Shown: positions 1-7,900, counted from the stretch's first letter. The stretch: 15,636 nucleotides of DNA from an uncultured bacterium (GCA_903842475.1 CAIMMA010000235.1:1-15636), one strand, 5' to 3'. The notes: generated by a model not told the origin, from the sequence alone. Numbers and translations: made by a program.

Positions 1-504
1 CAGCTGACAATAGCAGGCCCCGAATTCTTCGACATCCGGCTGTCGATAGACACAGGGACAGATGATATCCTGATCCTGCGGCTGCTTTCCCGAGGCCAAC
101 CGGCAGGGACAGGCCATATAACCGTAACGGTCCTTGTTGGTCAGCAGGCCTCGAAGTAGATCGAAGGTTCGCTCCCGGTCGCCATTAAAAAAATATCCTT
201 TGGGTTCCTGAACCTTGCGCAGCTGGTCATACAGATCGTCTACCTTGGTGCGCACCCCGATGACCTCCTTGATCTCCTGCACCTTGAAACCGGTAATGAC
301 CTGGCCATCGATAACAATGGTAGGGAAGGAACAGGAGGGATTGATCGCACCTAATTCGGCGAGCAGATTTTCCCGCTCCTGATCAACCAGCAGATCGGCA
401 TCGACGAAGCTGTGGGCAACCTCCAGATCCTTGAGCATTTTTTTGATGGCCTGACAGTAGCTGCAGGTGGAAAGACTGTAGAGTTTGATGGTTTTTGCCG
501 CCAT
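1..504 (-). CDS. Glutaredoxin fused to ferredoxin:thioredoxin reductase catalytic domain (3' end outside window)
   Basis: Reading leftwards from ATG at 504-502, the frame stays open for 168 codons and runs off the left edge, so the C-terminus is missing. Residues 1-85 form a glutaredoxin/NrdH-like fold: a KLYSLSTCSYC start with redox pair C14-x2-C17 and a later FPTIVIDG segment. Residues 88-168 resemble the beta (catalytic) chain of ferredoxin:thioredoxin reductase, with C132-P-C134, C149-P-C151 and C164-Y-C166. That chain carries a [4Fe-4S] cluster next to a redox disulfide and reduces a thioredoxin-type partner with electrons from ferredoxin. The classical third motif is CHC; here it is CYC, and the spacings (14 and 12) differ from the plant enzyme (16 and 8). 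Fusion suggests that the FTR domain directly recharges the attached glutaredoxin. A GAGGTG Shine-Dalgarno (508-513, minus strand) supports the start. The gene is divergent from the stress operon at 743. The family call is firm; the physiological target is unknown. Confidence 0.87.
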   Translation of the reverse strand, partial: MAAKTIKLYSLSTCSYCQAIKKMLKDLEVAHSFVDADLLVDQERENLLAELGAINPSCSFPTIVIDGQVITGFKVQEIKEVIGVRTKVDDLYDQLRKVQEPKGYFFNGDRERTFDLLRGLLTNKDRYGYMACPCRLASGKQPQDQDIICPCVYRQPDVEEFGACYCQL

Positions 505-551
505 GATCACCTCTTGCAAGTCAATTGCATGGATGCGCTTCTTTACCCCGC

Positions 552-580
552 TCAGGCCGAGTGGAAACAAACCGGCCTGA
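552..580. repeat. Inverted repeat in the divergent promoter region
   Basis: TCAGGCCG at 552-559 pairs perfectly with CGGCCTGA at 573-580 around a 13-nt loop. It lies between the divergent glutaredoxin gene (start 504) and stress-protein gene (start 743). It could be an operator or a leader hairpin of the leftward transcript. The rest of 505-742 holds a small palindromic motif, TGCAA-5-TTGCA (515-529), and one weak sigma70-like pair for rightward transcription (TTGCTT at 661-666, TTCAAT at 684-689, 17-nt spacer). Nothing else is evident. Confidence 0.35.
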
Positions 581-742
581 ACAGGCGCGCGTTGCTGGAT
601 AAAATAGCATATTGCCGCTTGAACCGCTGTTCCTTTCCACGAGGCTCGGCAAATCCCCTCTTGCTTTCCCCTAAAGTATCGCGTTCAATATCAGAAGGAT
701 ATCTTTCTTGCTGTGATTATGATTTCACTTTGCGGAGGGGCG

Positions 743-1588
743 ATGAACCGACGGATTGTCCTGGCCCACGACGGTTCGATCAATGCGGACTGGGTATCCC
801 GCTACGCCATCCAAATGGCCGCCACCTTTCCCAGCCGGCAGCTCTTGCTGATTCACATCCTCGACGGCTCGCTTGCCCCCGGGCGGATCGAAACCAAATT
901 CGCCGCCATCATCAAAGAGTGCCACCTCCACGGTATCGAGGGAAGCGCCGCCGTCCATGACCTGCGCGACGATGTCTGCTCCAGCCTGCTCCGGGTCATC
1001 CCGCCGGGCGAGCAGAATTATTGCCTCTGCGGGGCACGGATTGCCCCGAGGGGCAGGGGCTTTCTCGCCGGCACCGTCTCGGAGCGACTCCTCCGCGCCG
1101 GTGTCTGCAATGTCATGGCCATTCGGGTGGTCAGCCCAGGCCTGCTTGGCTGCCCCCGCACCCTGCTGTTTCCCCTGGCCGGCCACCCCAGGGGATTTAA
1201 GACCGCCATGCCGTTCCTGCTGATGCTCGCCGCCTCGGTAAAAAGAGTGCATCTCCTCCGGGTGATGACCGTCAGCCCGCTTCATTTTCGCTATATCTCC
1301 GCAACCACCGCCAAGGCCAAGATCGCCGAGGGCTACGCCTATCTGAGCCAGGTAGCCGCCGAAATCCGGGAACAGACCGGCGGCACCCCTTGGTATTTTG
1401 ACCGCCATGCGGTGCTCTCCGACGACTGGGCCAAGGAAATCCTCATCCAGGCGGGTAAGCTCAATGCGGCCATGATTCTGCTGGGGGCCACTGAACGTAG
1501 CCTGCCCCACCGTTTTTTCTACGGCAACCGGATCGAGCAGATCCTCCGGGCCACCGCCTGCGATGTCGGCATCTATCGAAGCCTATGA
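743..1588 (+). CDS. Tandem-domain universal stress protein (UspA family)
   Basis: A 281-residue protein with two UspA-type domains, roughly residues 3-128 and 134-281. The first opens with RRIVLAHDGS (the Asp of a Usp beta1 strand, D10) and ends with a glycine-rich GARIAPRGRGFLAGTVSERLL segment near residues 96-116, matching the G-x2-G-x9-G-[ST] nucleotide motif of ATP-binding Usps. The second domain has a similar but more degenerate end (ILLGATERSLPHRFFYG), so ATP binding is more likely in the first half. I chose ATG 743 rather than the in-frame ATG at 713: a GCGGAGGGG Shine-Dalgarno lies just before 743, and the family's beta1 strand starts right after it. The protein should be cytoplasmic. 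Its stop overlaps the start of the P-type ATPase (ATGA), so the two are translationally coupled, suggesting that this Usp senses or regulates the pump. The family call is secure; that role is inference. Confidence 0.9.
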   Translation: MNRRIVLAHDGSINADWVSRYAIQMAATFPSRQLLLIHILDGSLAPGRIETKFAAIIKECHLHGIEGSAAVHDLRDDVCSSLLRVIPPGEQNYCLCGARIAPRGRGFLAGTVSERLLRAGVCNVMAIRVVSPGLLGCPRTLLFPLAGHPRGFKTAMPFLLMLAASVKRVHLLRVMTVSPLHFRYISATTAKAKIAEGYAYLSQVAAEIREQTGGTPWYFDRHAVLSDDWAKEILIQAGKLNAAMILLGATERSLPHRFFYGNRIEQILRATACDVGIYRSL

Positions 1589-4305
1589 ACATCCGTCCTG
1601 CCCATATCGGCCAGATCCCCCTGGACCAGGTGTACGGGTACCTGCATTCCAGTCCCGAGGGATTACGCCCTGAAGAGGTGGCCGAGCGTCTGGCCCATGT
1701 CGGCCCGAACCGTTATGAAGTGGTCGACCGCTGGAAGCTGGTGCGGGCCCTGGCGCGGCAGTTCACCAATTTTTTTGCCATCCTCCTGGTCCTCTCGGCG
1801 GCTATCTGTTTCATCGCCCACCGGATCAATCCCGGTGAAGGGATGGGCGTGCTCGGCTGGGCCCTGATCGCCGTGGCGCTGCTCAACGCCTTGTTCAGTT
1901 TTTTCCAGGAATATCGGGCCGAAAAGGCCATGGAGGCCCTGAAACGGTTTCTGCCCCATCTGGTCGAAGTGAGCCGAGGCAACCGCATCAGCCGGGTGGC
2001 GGCCACGGAAATCGTCCCCGGCGATGTGGTGATTCTCTCCGAGGGCGATAAGCTGGCAGCGGATGTGCGGATTGTCGCCGCCGAGGGGCTGATGCTCGAC
2101 AATGCGCCGCTCACCGGGGAATCGGCGGCCATCCGCCTCTCGGCCCAGGCCCGGGATAAGAGCCTGGAGGAATGCGAGAATATCGGTTTCGCCGGTTGCA
2201 CCGTGGTCAAGGGCACCGGCCGGGGGGTGGTGTTCGCCACCGGTTTGCGCACCCGCTTCGGCCGGATCGCCCACCTCTCCCAGACCATCCGCCGCACCAG
2301 TTCGCCCCTGGAACGGGAAATCTCCCGGATGATCCGGACCCTGACCATCATCGCCTGCTCCATGGGGTTCAGCTTTTTTCTTTATGGCCTTGCCAGCGGC
2401 AAACCGTTGTGGATGAACCTGGTGTTCATGATGGGCATCATCGTTGCCAATGTCCCGGAAGGGTTGCTGCCGACCCTGACGCTCGCCCTGGCCATGGGCA
2501 GCCTGCGCATGGCCGGCAAGCAGGTGCTGGTCACCAGTCTCAATGCGGTGGAGGCACTCGGGGCCGTGCATGTGATCTGCACCGATAAGACCGGCACCCT
2601 GACCCTGAATCGGCTGACCATTACCGGGATGATCGATCCCTGTTCCGGAGCGGCCTTGCCGCCGGAAGAAGAGCAGCTGCTGACCACCCTGGCCCTGGCA
2701 GCCTCCGATGTCCGTCAATCCGCGGAACAGATGCTCGGTGATCCCCTTGACGTGGCCGTGGCCCGTCATTTTATCAGTCTGGGCCTGGGCGATCTGGGCC
2801 AGGCGCGGCAGGAGGTGGCCCGCTCCTTTGCCTTTGACGTCGAAAAACGCCGCTCCGGCGGCATCGTTCACCACCGGGGTAAGCTCCTCTTTGGTGTCAA
2901 AGGAGCCTTTGAAGCCATCCGGCCCATGGTGACCTCGGTCGGGATGGGCACAACGAACCAAACTCAGGAGCAACCTCAGAATTGGGACAGGGTACTGGCC
3001 AGACAGCTGGCCGACAGCGAAACAATCATGCAGCAACTGGCGGCCCGGGGATTGCGGGTGATTGCGGTGGCCTATCGGCCGCTGACACCGGAAGAGGCCG
3101 CCCAGCTCCCTGCGGACGAGGATTCGGCGGCCACGCTAGAGCGCGACCTCATCCTCGCCGGTTTCATCGGGATTGAAGACCCGGTCCGACCGGAGGTGCC
3201 GGCGGCAGTAATCAAATGCCATCGCGCCGGGATCGAGGTGCTGATGATCACCGGCGACCACCCGGCCACGGCGCTGGCGGTCGCGGCCAAGGCCGGGATC
3301 GTGCGCGCTGGCGAAACCGGACATCTCACCGGCGAGCAACTGAAAACATTGACGGTCGCCGCCCTGACCGAACAGCTGCAGCAGGGGGTGCGCATCTTTG
3401 CCCGGACCACCCCGGAACAGAAGATGAAGATCGTCACCGCCCTCAAACACATGGACAAGGTGGTGGCCATGACCGGCGACGGGGTCAACGATGCCCCGGC
3501 GCTGCGAGCGGCGGACGTCGGCATCGCCATGGGCAGACAGGGGACCGATGTCGCCCGGGAATCGGCGCAGATCATCCTGCTCGATGATAATTTCGCCTCC
3601 ATTGTCGATGGCATCGAAGAGGGCCGAACCGTGTTCGAAAACATGAAAAAATTCACCAGCTATGTCCTGGTGAGCAACGGTCCGGAGATCCTGCCCTATC
3701 TCCTCTATATCGTCCTGCCGGTGCCGCTGGCGCTGAACATCATCCACATCCTCTCCATCGATCTGGGCACCGATCTCGTCCCCTCCATGGGACTGGGCCA
3801 GGAGCCCGCCGATCCGGAGGTCATGGACCAGCCGCCGCGCGACCTCAGCCGGGGCCTGCTCACCCCCCAACTGATGGTTCGCAGCTACTGTTTCCTCGGC
3901 ATGATCGAGGGGTTGTGGGCGCTGTTCCTCTTTTTTTACGTGCTGATCGACGGCGGCTGGCGCTACGGGCAGCCCTTGACGGATTCGTCGCCGCTCCACC
4001 GGTCCGCCGCCGGCATCACCCTGGCCACCATTCTCCTCATGCAGATCGGCAATCTGGTGGGACGCCGGTACGAGCGCCGCTCCGGCCTTGACCGGGGACT
4101 GTTCCGCAACCGCCTGCTGCTGGCCGGCATGCTCATTCAGATCGTCCTTTCCTGGGCGCTGCTCTACTGGCCGCCCCTGCAGCGGGCCTTGAATACCGGG
4201 CCGGTGGCACCCGCGGTCTATGGGCTCGCCTGCCTGGGGATCGTGATTATTTTTGGCATTGATTATCTCCGCAAATATCTTGTAAATCAGCGAAAGAGAG
4301 GGTAG
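1585..4305 (+). CDS. P-type cation ATPase, type IIC (Na+/K+-ATPase alpha-subunit-like)
   Basis: A 906-residue ATP-driven cation pump of the inner membrane. Landmarks in order: N-terminal cation_ATPase_N segment (residues 6-45), actuator TGES (177-180), PEGL (291-294), phosphorylation site DKTGTLT (D334), nucleotide-domain KGAFE, TGDHPATA (556 onward), GDGVNDAPAL (631-640), then six C-terminal membrane segments. Details fit the animal Na+/K+ pump better than SERCA: IIVANVPEGLL before D334, SNGPEILPY in M5 (E701), IDLGTDLVPS in M6 (D726 and D730, equivalent to the pump's ion-binding acids), a downstream PADPEVMDQPPR stretch, and a C-terminal DYLRKYLVNQRKRG. Prokaryotic IIC pumps are known but little characterised; the transported ion here (Na+, K+, H+ or other) is unproven. 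No beta or FXYD partner is visible. Its ATG overlaps the Usp stop and it has no strong Shine-Dalgarno of its own, as expected for coupled translation. Confidence 0.9.
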   Translation: MNIRPAHIGQIPLDQVYGYLHSSPEGLRPEEVAERLAHVGPNRYEVVDRWKLVRALARQFTNFFAILLVLSAAICFIAHRINPGEGMGVLGWALIAVALLNALFSFFQEYRAEKAMEALKRFLPHLVEVSRGNRISRVAATEIVPGDVVILSEGDKLAADVRIVAAEGLMLDNAPLTGESAAIRLSAQARDKSLEECENIGFAGCTVVKGTGRGVVFATGLRTRFGRIAHLSQTIRRTSSPLEREISRMIRTLTIIACSMGFSFFLYGLASGKPLWMNLVFMMGIIVANVPEGLLPTLTLALAMGSLRMAGKQVLVTSLNAVEALGAVHVICTDKTGTLTLNRLTITGMIDPCSGAALPPEEEQLLTTLALAASDVRQSAEQMLGDPLDVAVARHFISLGLGDLGQARQEVARSFAFDVEKRRSGGIVHHRGKLLFGVKGAFEAIRPMVTSVGMGTTNQTQEQPQNWDRVLARQLADSETIMQQLAARGLRVIAVAYRPLTPEEAAQLPADEDSAATLERDLILAGFIGIEDPVRPEVPAAVIKCHRAGIEVLMITGDHPATALAVAAKAGIVRAGETGHLTGEQLKTLTVAALTEQLQQGVRIFARTTPEQKMKIVTALKHMDKVVAMTGDGVNDAPALRAADVGIAMGRQGTDVARESAQIILLDDNFASIVDGIEEGRTVFENMKKFTSYVLVSNGPEILPYLLYIVLPVPLALNIIHILSIDLGTDLVPSMGLGQEPADPEVMDQPPRDLSRGLLTPQLMVRSYCFLGMIEGLWALFLFFYVLIDGGWRYGQPLTDSSPLHRSAAGITLATILLMQIGNLVGRRYERRSGLDRGLFRNRLLLAGMLIQIVLSWALLYWPPLQRALNTGPVAPAVYGLACLGIVIIFGIDYLRKYLVNQRKRG

Positions 4306-4311
4306 GTGAAC

Positions 4312-4419
4312 GGGAGGAACCGGATGACGCCGGACAACCCCGCACCTGTGCACCCGATCCTGAAGACAACAACTCATCAAATCGATACGGATGACCTCAA
4401 CCATGGAACAATTCTTTAA
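4312..4419 (+). other. Candidate 31-codon leader ORF with strong RBS, overlapping the next gene's start
   Basis: GGGAGG at 4312-4317 stands 6 nt before ATG 4324, the best Shine-Dalgarno in the operon. The ORF from 4324 encodes 31 residues (starts MTPDNPAPVH, ends LNHGTIL) and stops at TAA 4417-4419, inside the acyl-CoA synthetase gene in another frame. The synthetase start at 4391 has only a weak site (ACGG) directly upstream. The small ORF could therefore open the mRNA or couple translation to the big gene. It may equally be chance. No function can be read from the peptide. Confidence 0.35.
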
Positions 4420-7069
4420 TCCGAAAAGCATCGCGGTGATCGGGGCCAACGACCGGCAGGGCTCCTTTGGATCCAATCTGGTCGACAACCTGGTTCTGGG
4501 CGGCTTTGCCGGGTCTGTAATCCCGGTGAACCCCAACCATGCCACCGTCCATGGGCTCAAGGCCTACGGCTCGATCACCGAGATCGACCCGCCCCCCGAC
4601 CTGGCCATCATCGCCACCCCCATTGCCACTGCCCCGGAAATTGTCCGGCAGTGCGTGCGAGCCGGAACCAAGGGGGTGATCATCATCGCCACCGGCGGCC
4701 GGGAGCAGGGGGAAGCGGGCAACCTGATCGAAGAGCAAATCAAGGGCGCGGCCGAAGGGTCGGGGTTGCGGATCATCGGCCCCAACTGCCTGGGCATCAT
4801 CCGACCCGGTCAACAGCTCAACGCCAGTTTTGCCACCGGCATGCCCGCCAAGGGTAACCTGGCGGTGGTCGCCCAGAGCGGGGCCATCTGCACCGCCATC
4901 CTTGATCGGGCGGATCAGGAAAACACCGGCTTCAGTCACTTCGTCAGTATCGGCTCCATGCTCGATGTCGACTTCGGCGACATGATCGATTACCTGGGCA
5001 ACGATGGTTCGGTCAAATCGATCCTCCTCTACATGGAAAACCTGACCAACACCCGCAAGTTCATGAGTGCCGCCCGCGCGGTCTCCCGCATTAAACCGAT
5101 CATTGTCCTCAAGGCCGGCAAAAGCAGCGCCGGCAGCCGGGCCGCCACCACCCACACCGGCGCCATGGCCGGCGAGGATGCGGTCTACGACGCTGCGTTC
5201 AAGCGTGCCGGCATCGTCCGGGTGCCCTCCTTGGCCCGATTGTTCGATTGCGCCGAATTGATGGCCAAGCAGCCCCGCCCCTCGGGCTCGCGGCTGGCGA
5301 TCATCACCAACGGCGGCGGGCCGGGGATCATGGCCGCCGACACCCTGGCCGAATACGGCCTGGAGCCGGCGCAGATCCCCGACGAGACCGTGTTCCAGCT
5401 CAACCAGCTCCTACCGTCGCACTGGAGCCAGGCCAACCCCATCGACATCCTCGGCGACGCCACCATCGAACGGTTCACCCAGACCCTGGAAATCTGCCTG
5501 GCGAGCAAGGGTTTTGACGGGGTGCTGGTGATCATGGTGCCCCAGGCCCTGACCCGACCCGAGGATGTGGCCACGGCGCTGGCCAAACTGGTCAAACGCA
5601 AACGGTTCCCGGTCTTTGCCTGCTGGATGGGCGGCAAACAGATGGCCCAGTCCCAGACCATCCTCAACCAGGCCAACATCCCCTCCTACGAGACCCCGGA
5701 ACGGGCGGTGCGCGCCTTTCTCTACATGGTCGAATACGGGAAGAATCTGGAATTACTGAGCCAGGTGCCGCCCAAACTCTCCACCGACCTCTTCTTTGAC
5801 CGGGATTACGTGTTCCGCGCCATTTACGAGAGTTTCGAGCAGGAGGTCGAAGTGCTCGCCGAGATCGAGAGCAAGAAAGTCCTGGCCGCCTACGGCATTC
5901 CGGTCAACGAAACCGTCTTGGCCACCTCGATCGACGAGGTGTTGGCCCTGGCCCAGAACCTGGAATTTCCGCTGGCGATGAAACTGGCCTCGCCCGATAT
6001 CAGCCATAAATCCGAGGCCGGCGGCGTCCAGCTCGATCTGCGTAACGAAGCCGACCTGCGCCGGGCCTTTGAGCGAATCATGACCGGGGCCAGGGTGTTT
6101 GATCCCAAGGCCCGGATCACCGGGGTCACCCTGCAGCCCTTCATCGCCCTGCCCGATTTCGAACTGCTGATCGGCAGCAAAACCGATGCAAACTTCGGTC
6201 CGGTGATCCTGTTCGGTTCCGGCGGTGTTTTTACCGAAGTGCTCAACGACCGGGCACTGGGCCTGCCGCCGCTCAACCGGCTGCTGGCGCGAAGGATGAT
6301 GGAGGAAACCCGGATTCTGCCGCTGCTCAAGGGATACCGCAACCATCCTCCGGCCGACCTCGAAAAGCTGGAGGAACTGCTCATCCGGCTGTCGCAGCTG
6401 GTGATCGATTTCCCCGAGATCGTCGAACTGGACATGAACCCGGTGGTCATTAAAAACGGCCGACCCTGCGTGGTCGATGCCCGGATCAAACTGGCCCGCG
6501 CCGAGGGGCCGGCCAACATGCATCTGGTGATCAGCCCCTATCCCCAGCACCTCGAACGGCACGACCTCACCGACATGCAGATGCCGCTCTTCATCCGGCC
6601 GATCAAGCCCGAGGATGCGCCGCTCTTTGTCGATCTGTTCAACACCCTCACCCCCACCAGCATTTATTACCGGTTCTTCAGCGTGGTGAAATCGCTTTCG
6701 CCGGAAATCCTGGCCCGCTTCACCCAGATCGACTACGACCGGGAAATTTCCTTTGTCGGTCTCGACGATAGAGCAGGTGAAGAGCGCATGCTCGGAGTGG
6801 CCAATATCGTCGGCGATCCGGATGGTAAAAAAGGCGAATTTTCGGTATTGATCGGCGATCTCTGGCAAGGCAAAGGGATCGGCGCCAAACTGCTGCTGCA
6901 ATGCCTGGAGATCGCTCAGGAACGCGGCATGGAAACCGTCTGGGGAACCGTGCTTGCAGAAAACAGCTACATGATCGCCTTGGGGAAAAAACTCGGCTTT
7001 GAGGTCAAGCAAGGGGACGACGCCTCTGAATACAAATTGACCATTGATCTGAAAACCGCCAAGTTGTAA
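4391..7069 (+). CDS. NDP-forming acyl-CoA synthetase with C-terminal GNAT acetyltransferase domain (Pat/PatZ-like)
   Basis: An 892-residue multidomain enzyme. Residues 5-130 form a CoA-binding Rossmann domain (FFNPKSIAVIGAND). Residues 150-455 are succinyl-CoA-ligase-like domains holding THTGAMAGED with H255, the position of the phosphohistidine of ADP-forming acetyl-CoA synthetases. Residues 490-710 are an ATP-grasp domain with ASPDISHKSEAGG (H539, the second shuttle histidine) and VELDMNPVV. Residues 735-885 are a GNAT fold with acetyl-CoA motif QGKGIG (826-831). This is the architecture of Pat/PatZ protein acetyltransferases, which acetylate lysines such as that of acetyl-CoA synthetase. 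Both histidines are kept, so the synthetase half may still interconvert acyl-CoA and ATP. A later ATG at 4403 is also possible, since most relatives begin close to FFNPKSIAVIG. It follows the ATPase by 85 nt and is probably in its operon. The domain call is secure; substrate and active halves are not. Confidence 0.9.
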   Translation: MTSTMEQFFNPKSIAVIGANDRQGSFGSNLVDNLVLGGFAGSVIPVNPNHATVHGLKAYGSITEIDPPPDLAIIATPIATAPEIVRQCVRAGTKGVIIIATGGREQGEAGNLIEEQIKGAAEGSGLRIIGPNCLGIIRPGQQLNASFATGMPAKGNLAVVAQSGAICTAILDRADQENTGFSHFVSIGSMLDVDFGDMIDYLGNDGSVKSILLYMENLTNTRKFMSAARAVSRIKPIIVLKAGKSSAGSRAATTHTGAMAGEDAVYDAAFKRAGIVRVPSLARLFDCAELMAKQPRPSGSRLAIITNGGGPGIMAADTLAEYGLEPAQIPDETVFQLNQLLPSHWSQANPIDILGDATIERFTQTLEICLASKGFDGVLVIMVPQALTRPEDVATALAKLVKRKRFPVFACWMGGKQMAQSQTILNQANIPSYETPERAVRAFLYMVEYGKNLELLSQVPPKLSTDLFFDRDYVFRAIYESFEQEVEVLAEIESKKVLAAYGIPVNETVLATSIDEVLALAQNLEFPLAMKLASPDISHKSEAGGVQLDLRNEADLRRAFERIMTGARVFDPKARITGVTLQPFIALPDFELLIGSKTDANFGPVILFGSGGVFTEVLNDRALGLPPLNRLLARRMMEETRILPLLKGYRNHPPADLEKLEELLIRLSQLVIDFPEIVELDMNPVVIKNGRPCVVDARIKLARAEGPANMHLVISPYPQHLERHDLTDMQMPLFIRPIKPEDAPLFVDLFNTLTPTSIYYRFFSVVKSLSPEILARFTQIDYDREISFVGLDDRAGEERMLGVANIVGDPDGKKGEFSVLIGDLWQGKGIGAKLLLQCLEIAQERGMETVWGTVLAENSYMIALGKKLGFEVKQGDDASEYKLTIDLKTAKL

Positions 7070-7088
7070 AAAAACGAAAAAAATGCCT

Positions 7089-7119
7089 CCGGGCCGCCCT
7101 TGGGAATCGGGCGGCCCGG
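7089..7119. terminator. Strong GC hairpin after the stress operon
   Basis: CCGGGCCGCCC (7089-7099) pairs perfectly with GGGCGGCCCGG (7109-7119) around a 9-nt loop, 20 nt after the synthetase stop. No T-run follows on the plus strand; an A-rich stretch precedes it, so only a leftward transcript would have the classical U-tract. It may terminate poorly, protect the 3' end, or lower expression of the ferredoxin gene downstream. Confidence 0.5.
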
Positions 7120-7192
7120 ATCACCGGAAAACCGCCGGCCGCCGAACATTTCGGGGCCGGTATCTTTTTAAATCTCAGGAAAGGAAAACCAG

Positions 7193-7384
7193 ATGTCAGA
7201 ACAGGTAGCCATTGACCAGGAAGAATGCTTAGGCTGCGAGGCTTGTGTGGAGTTATGCCCGGAAATCTTCGGATTCGATATTGATGAAACCAAGGCCTAT
7301 GTCATCCTAGCCGAGGGCGGTGATGAGGATTGCATCGAAGAGGCCATGGGCTCCTGCCCGGCGGGATGCATCACCTACGAGTGA
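7193..7384 (+). CDS. Small [4Fe-4S] ferredoxin, Desulfovibrio-type
   Basis: A 63-residue acidic electron carrier of the cytoplasm. The cysteine pattern is C12-x2-C15-x2-C18-x3-C22-P, then C47, C55-P and C59. By position, C12, C15, C18 and C55 should hold one cubane cluster, while C22 and C47 match the structural disulfide pair (or second-cluster remnant) of D. gigas ferredoxin. C59 is an extra cysteine near the C-terminus. The region of the usual second cluster has been replaced by an acidic helix (GGDEDCIEEAMG). An AGGAAAGG Shine-Dalgarno precedes ATG 7193. Possible clients in the window are the FTR fusion at 1-504 and the nitroreductase at 12430-13257, but neither pairing is shown. A short hairpin follows the gene. 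Confidence 0.93.
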   Translation: MSEQVAIDQEECLGCEACVELCPEIFGFDIDETKAYVILAEGGDEDCIEEAMGSCPAGCITYE

Positions 7385-7409
7385 TTGGCTCCGGCAGCAG
7401 CTCCTCGGC

Positions 7410-7435
7410 CAGGCAGACACATGGGGTTCTGCCTG
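7410..7435. terminator. Weak hairpin after the ferredoxin gene
   Basis: CAGGCAGA (7410-7417) pairs with TCTGCCTG (7428-7435), loop 10 nt, 25 nt after the ferredoxin stop and followed by CTTAATTAAAT. The tail has few T residues, so it would be at best a weak intrinsic terminator. Confidence 0.35.
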
Positions 7436-7463
7436 CTTAATTAAATATTGATGAAAATATCGA

Positions 7464-7515
7464 TGCGCCCCGCAGCCGGCAGCCGGCCGGTTTCGGACCA
7501 AGGTGCCGGGGCGCA
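7464..7515 (+). promoter_or_regulatory. GC-rich leader hairpin before the RAM-domain gene
   Basis: TGCGCCCCG (7464-7472) pairs with CGGGGCGCA (7507-7515). The 34-nt loop itself contains the GC-rich repeat GCCGGCAGCCGGC. The structure ends just before the Shine-Dalgarno of the gene at 7532, so it could influence translation or mRNA stability. No known riboswitch class is recognisable. Confidence 0.3.
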
Positions 7516-7531
7516 GTCGCAAGGCGGGATT

Positions 7532-7807
7532 ATGGTGACATCAATCATTCTGATCAATGCGGAACGAAACAGGATCAATGAGGTTGCGGAAAAACTTCAG
7601 GATTTGGAAGGCATCAGCGAGGTCTATTCGGTGAGCGGCAATTTTGATCTGGTCGCCATCGTTCGGGTCAAGACCAACGAGGATCTGGCCGATCTGGTAA
7701 CCAAGAAAATGCTGACGATCACGGGCATTACCAAAACCGAGACCATGCTGGCCTTTCAGGCCTTTTCCCGGCATGACCTCGAAGCCATGTTCGCCCTCGG
7801 TATGTAA
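7532..7807 (+). CDS. Stand-alone Lrp/AsnC ligand-binding (RAM) domain protein
   Basis: A 91-residue protein beginning MVTSIILINAERN. It matches the effector-binding half of Lrp/AsnC regulators: a beta-alpha-beta-beta-alpha-beta fold with the typical VYSVSGNFDLVAIVRV core (about residues 30-47) and an ITGITKTETMLAF strand. There is no helix-turn-helix. Single RAM proteins form ring-shaped oligomers and bind amino acids or similar small molecules; they can act as sensors or partner with full Lrp proteins. I chose ATG 7532 over the upstream in-frame ATG at 7448 because AAGGCGGG lies just before it and the RAM fold starts immediately; the 28 extra residues of the longer form are low-complexity. 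It lies 147 nt after the ferredoxin gene on the same strand. Ligand unknown. Confidence 0.86.
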   Translation: MVTSIILINAERNRINEVAEKLQDLEGISEVYSVSGNFDLVAIVRVKTNEDLADLVTKKMLTITGITKTETMLAFQAFSRHDLEAMFALGM

Positions 7808-7900
7808 CCGTACCCCTTTCCGCAGGATCAGTCCGCGGCAGTCAACCCGGGGATTCACGGGACGTGCATCGCGGCGGCGCGCCCTGTGCCGCCGTCGCGC

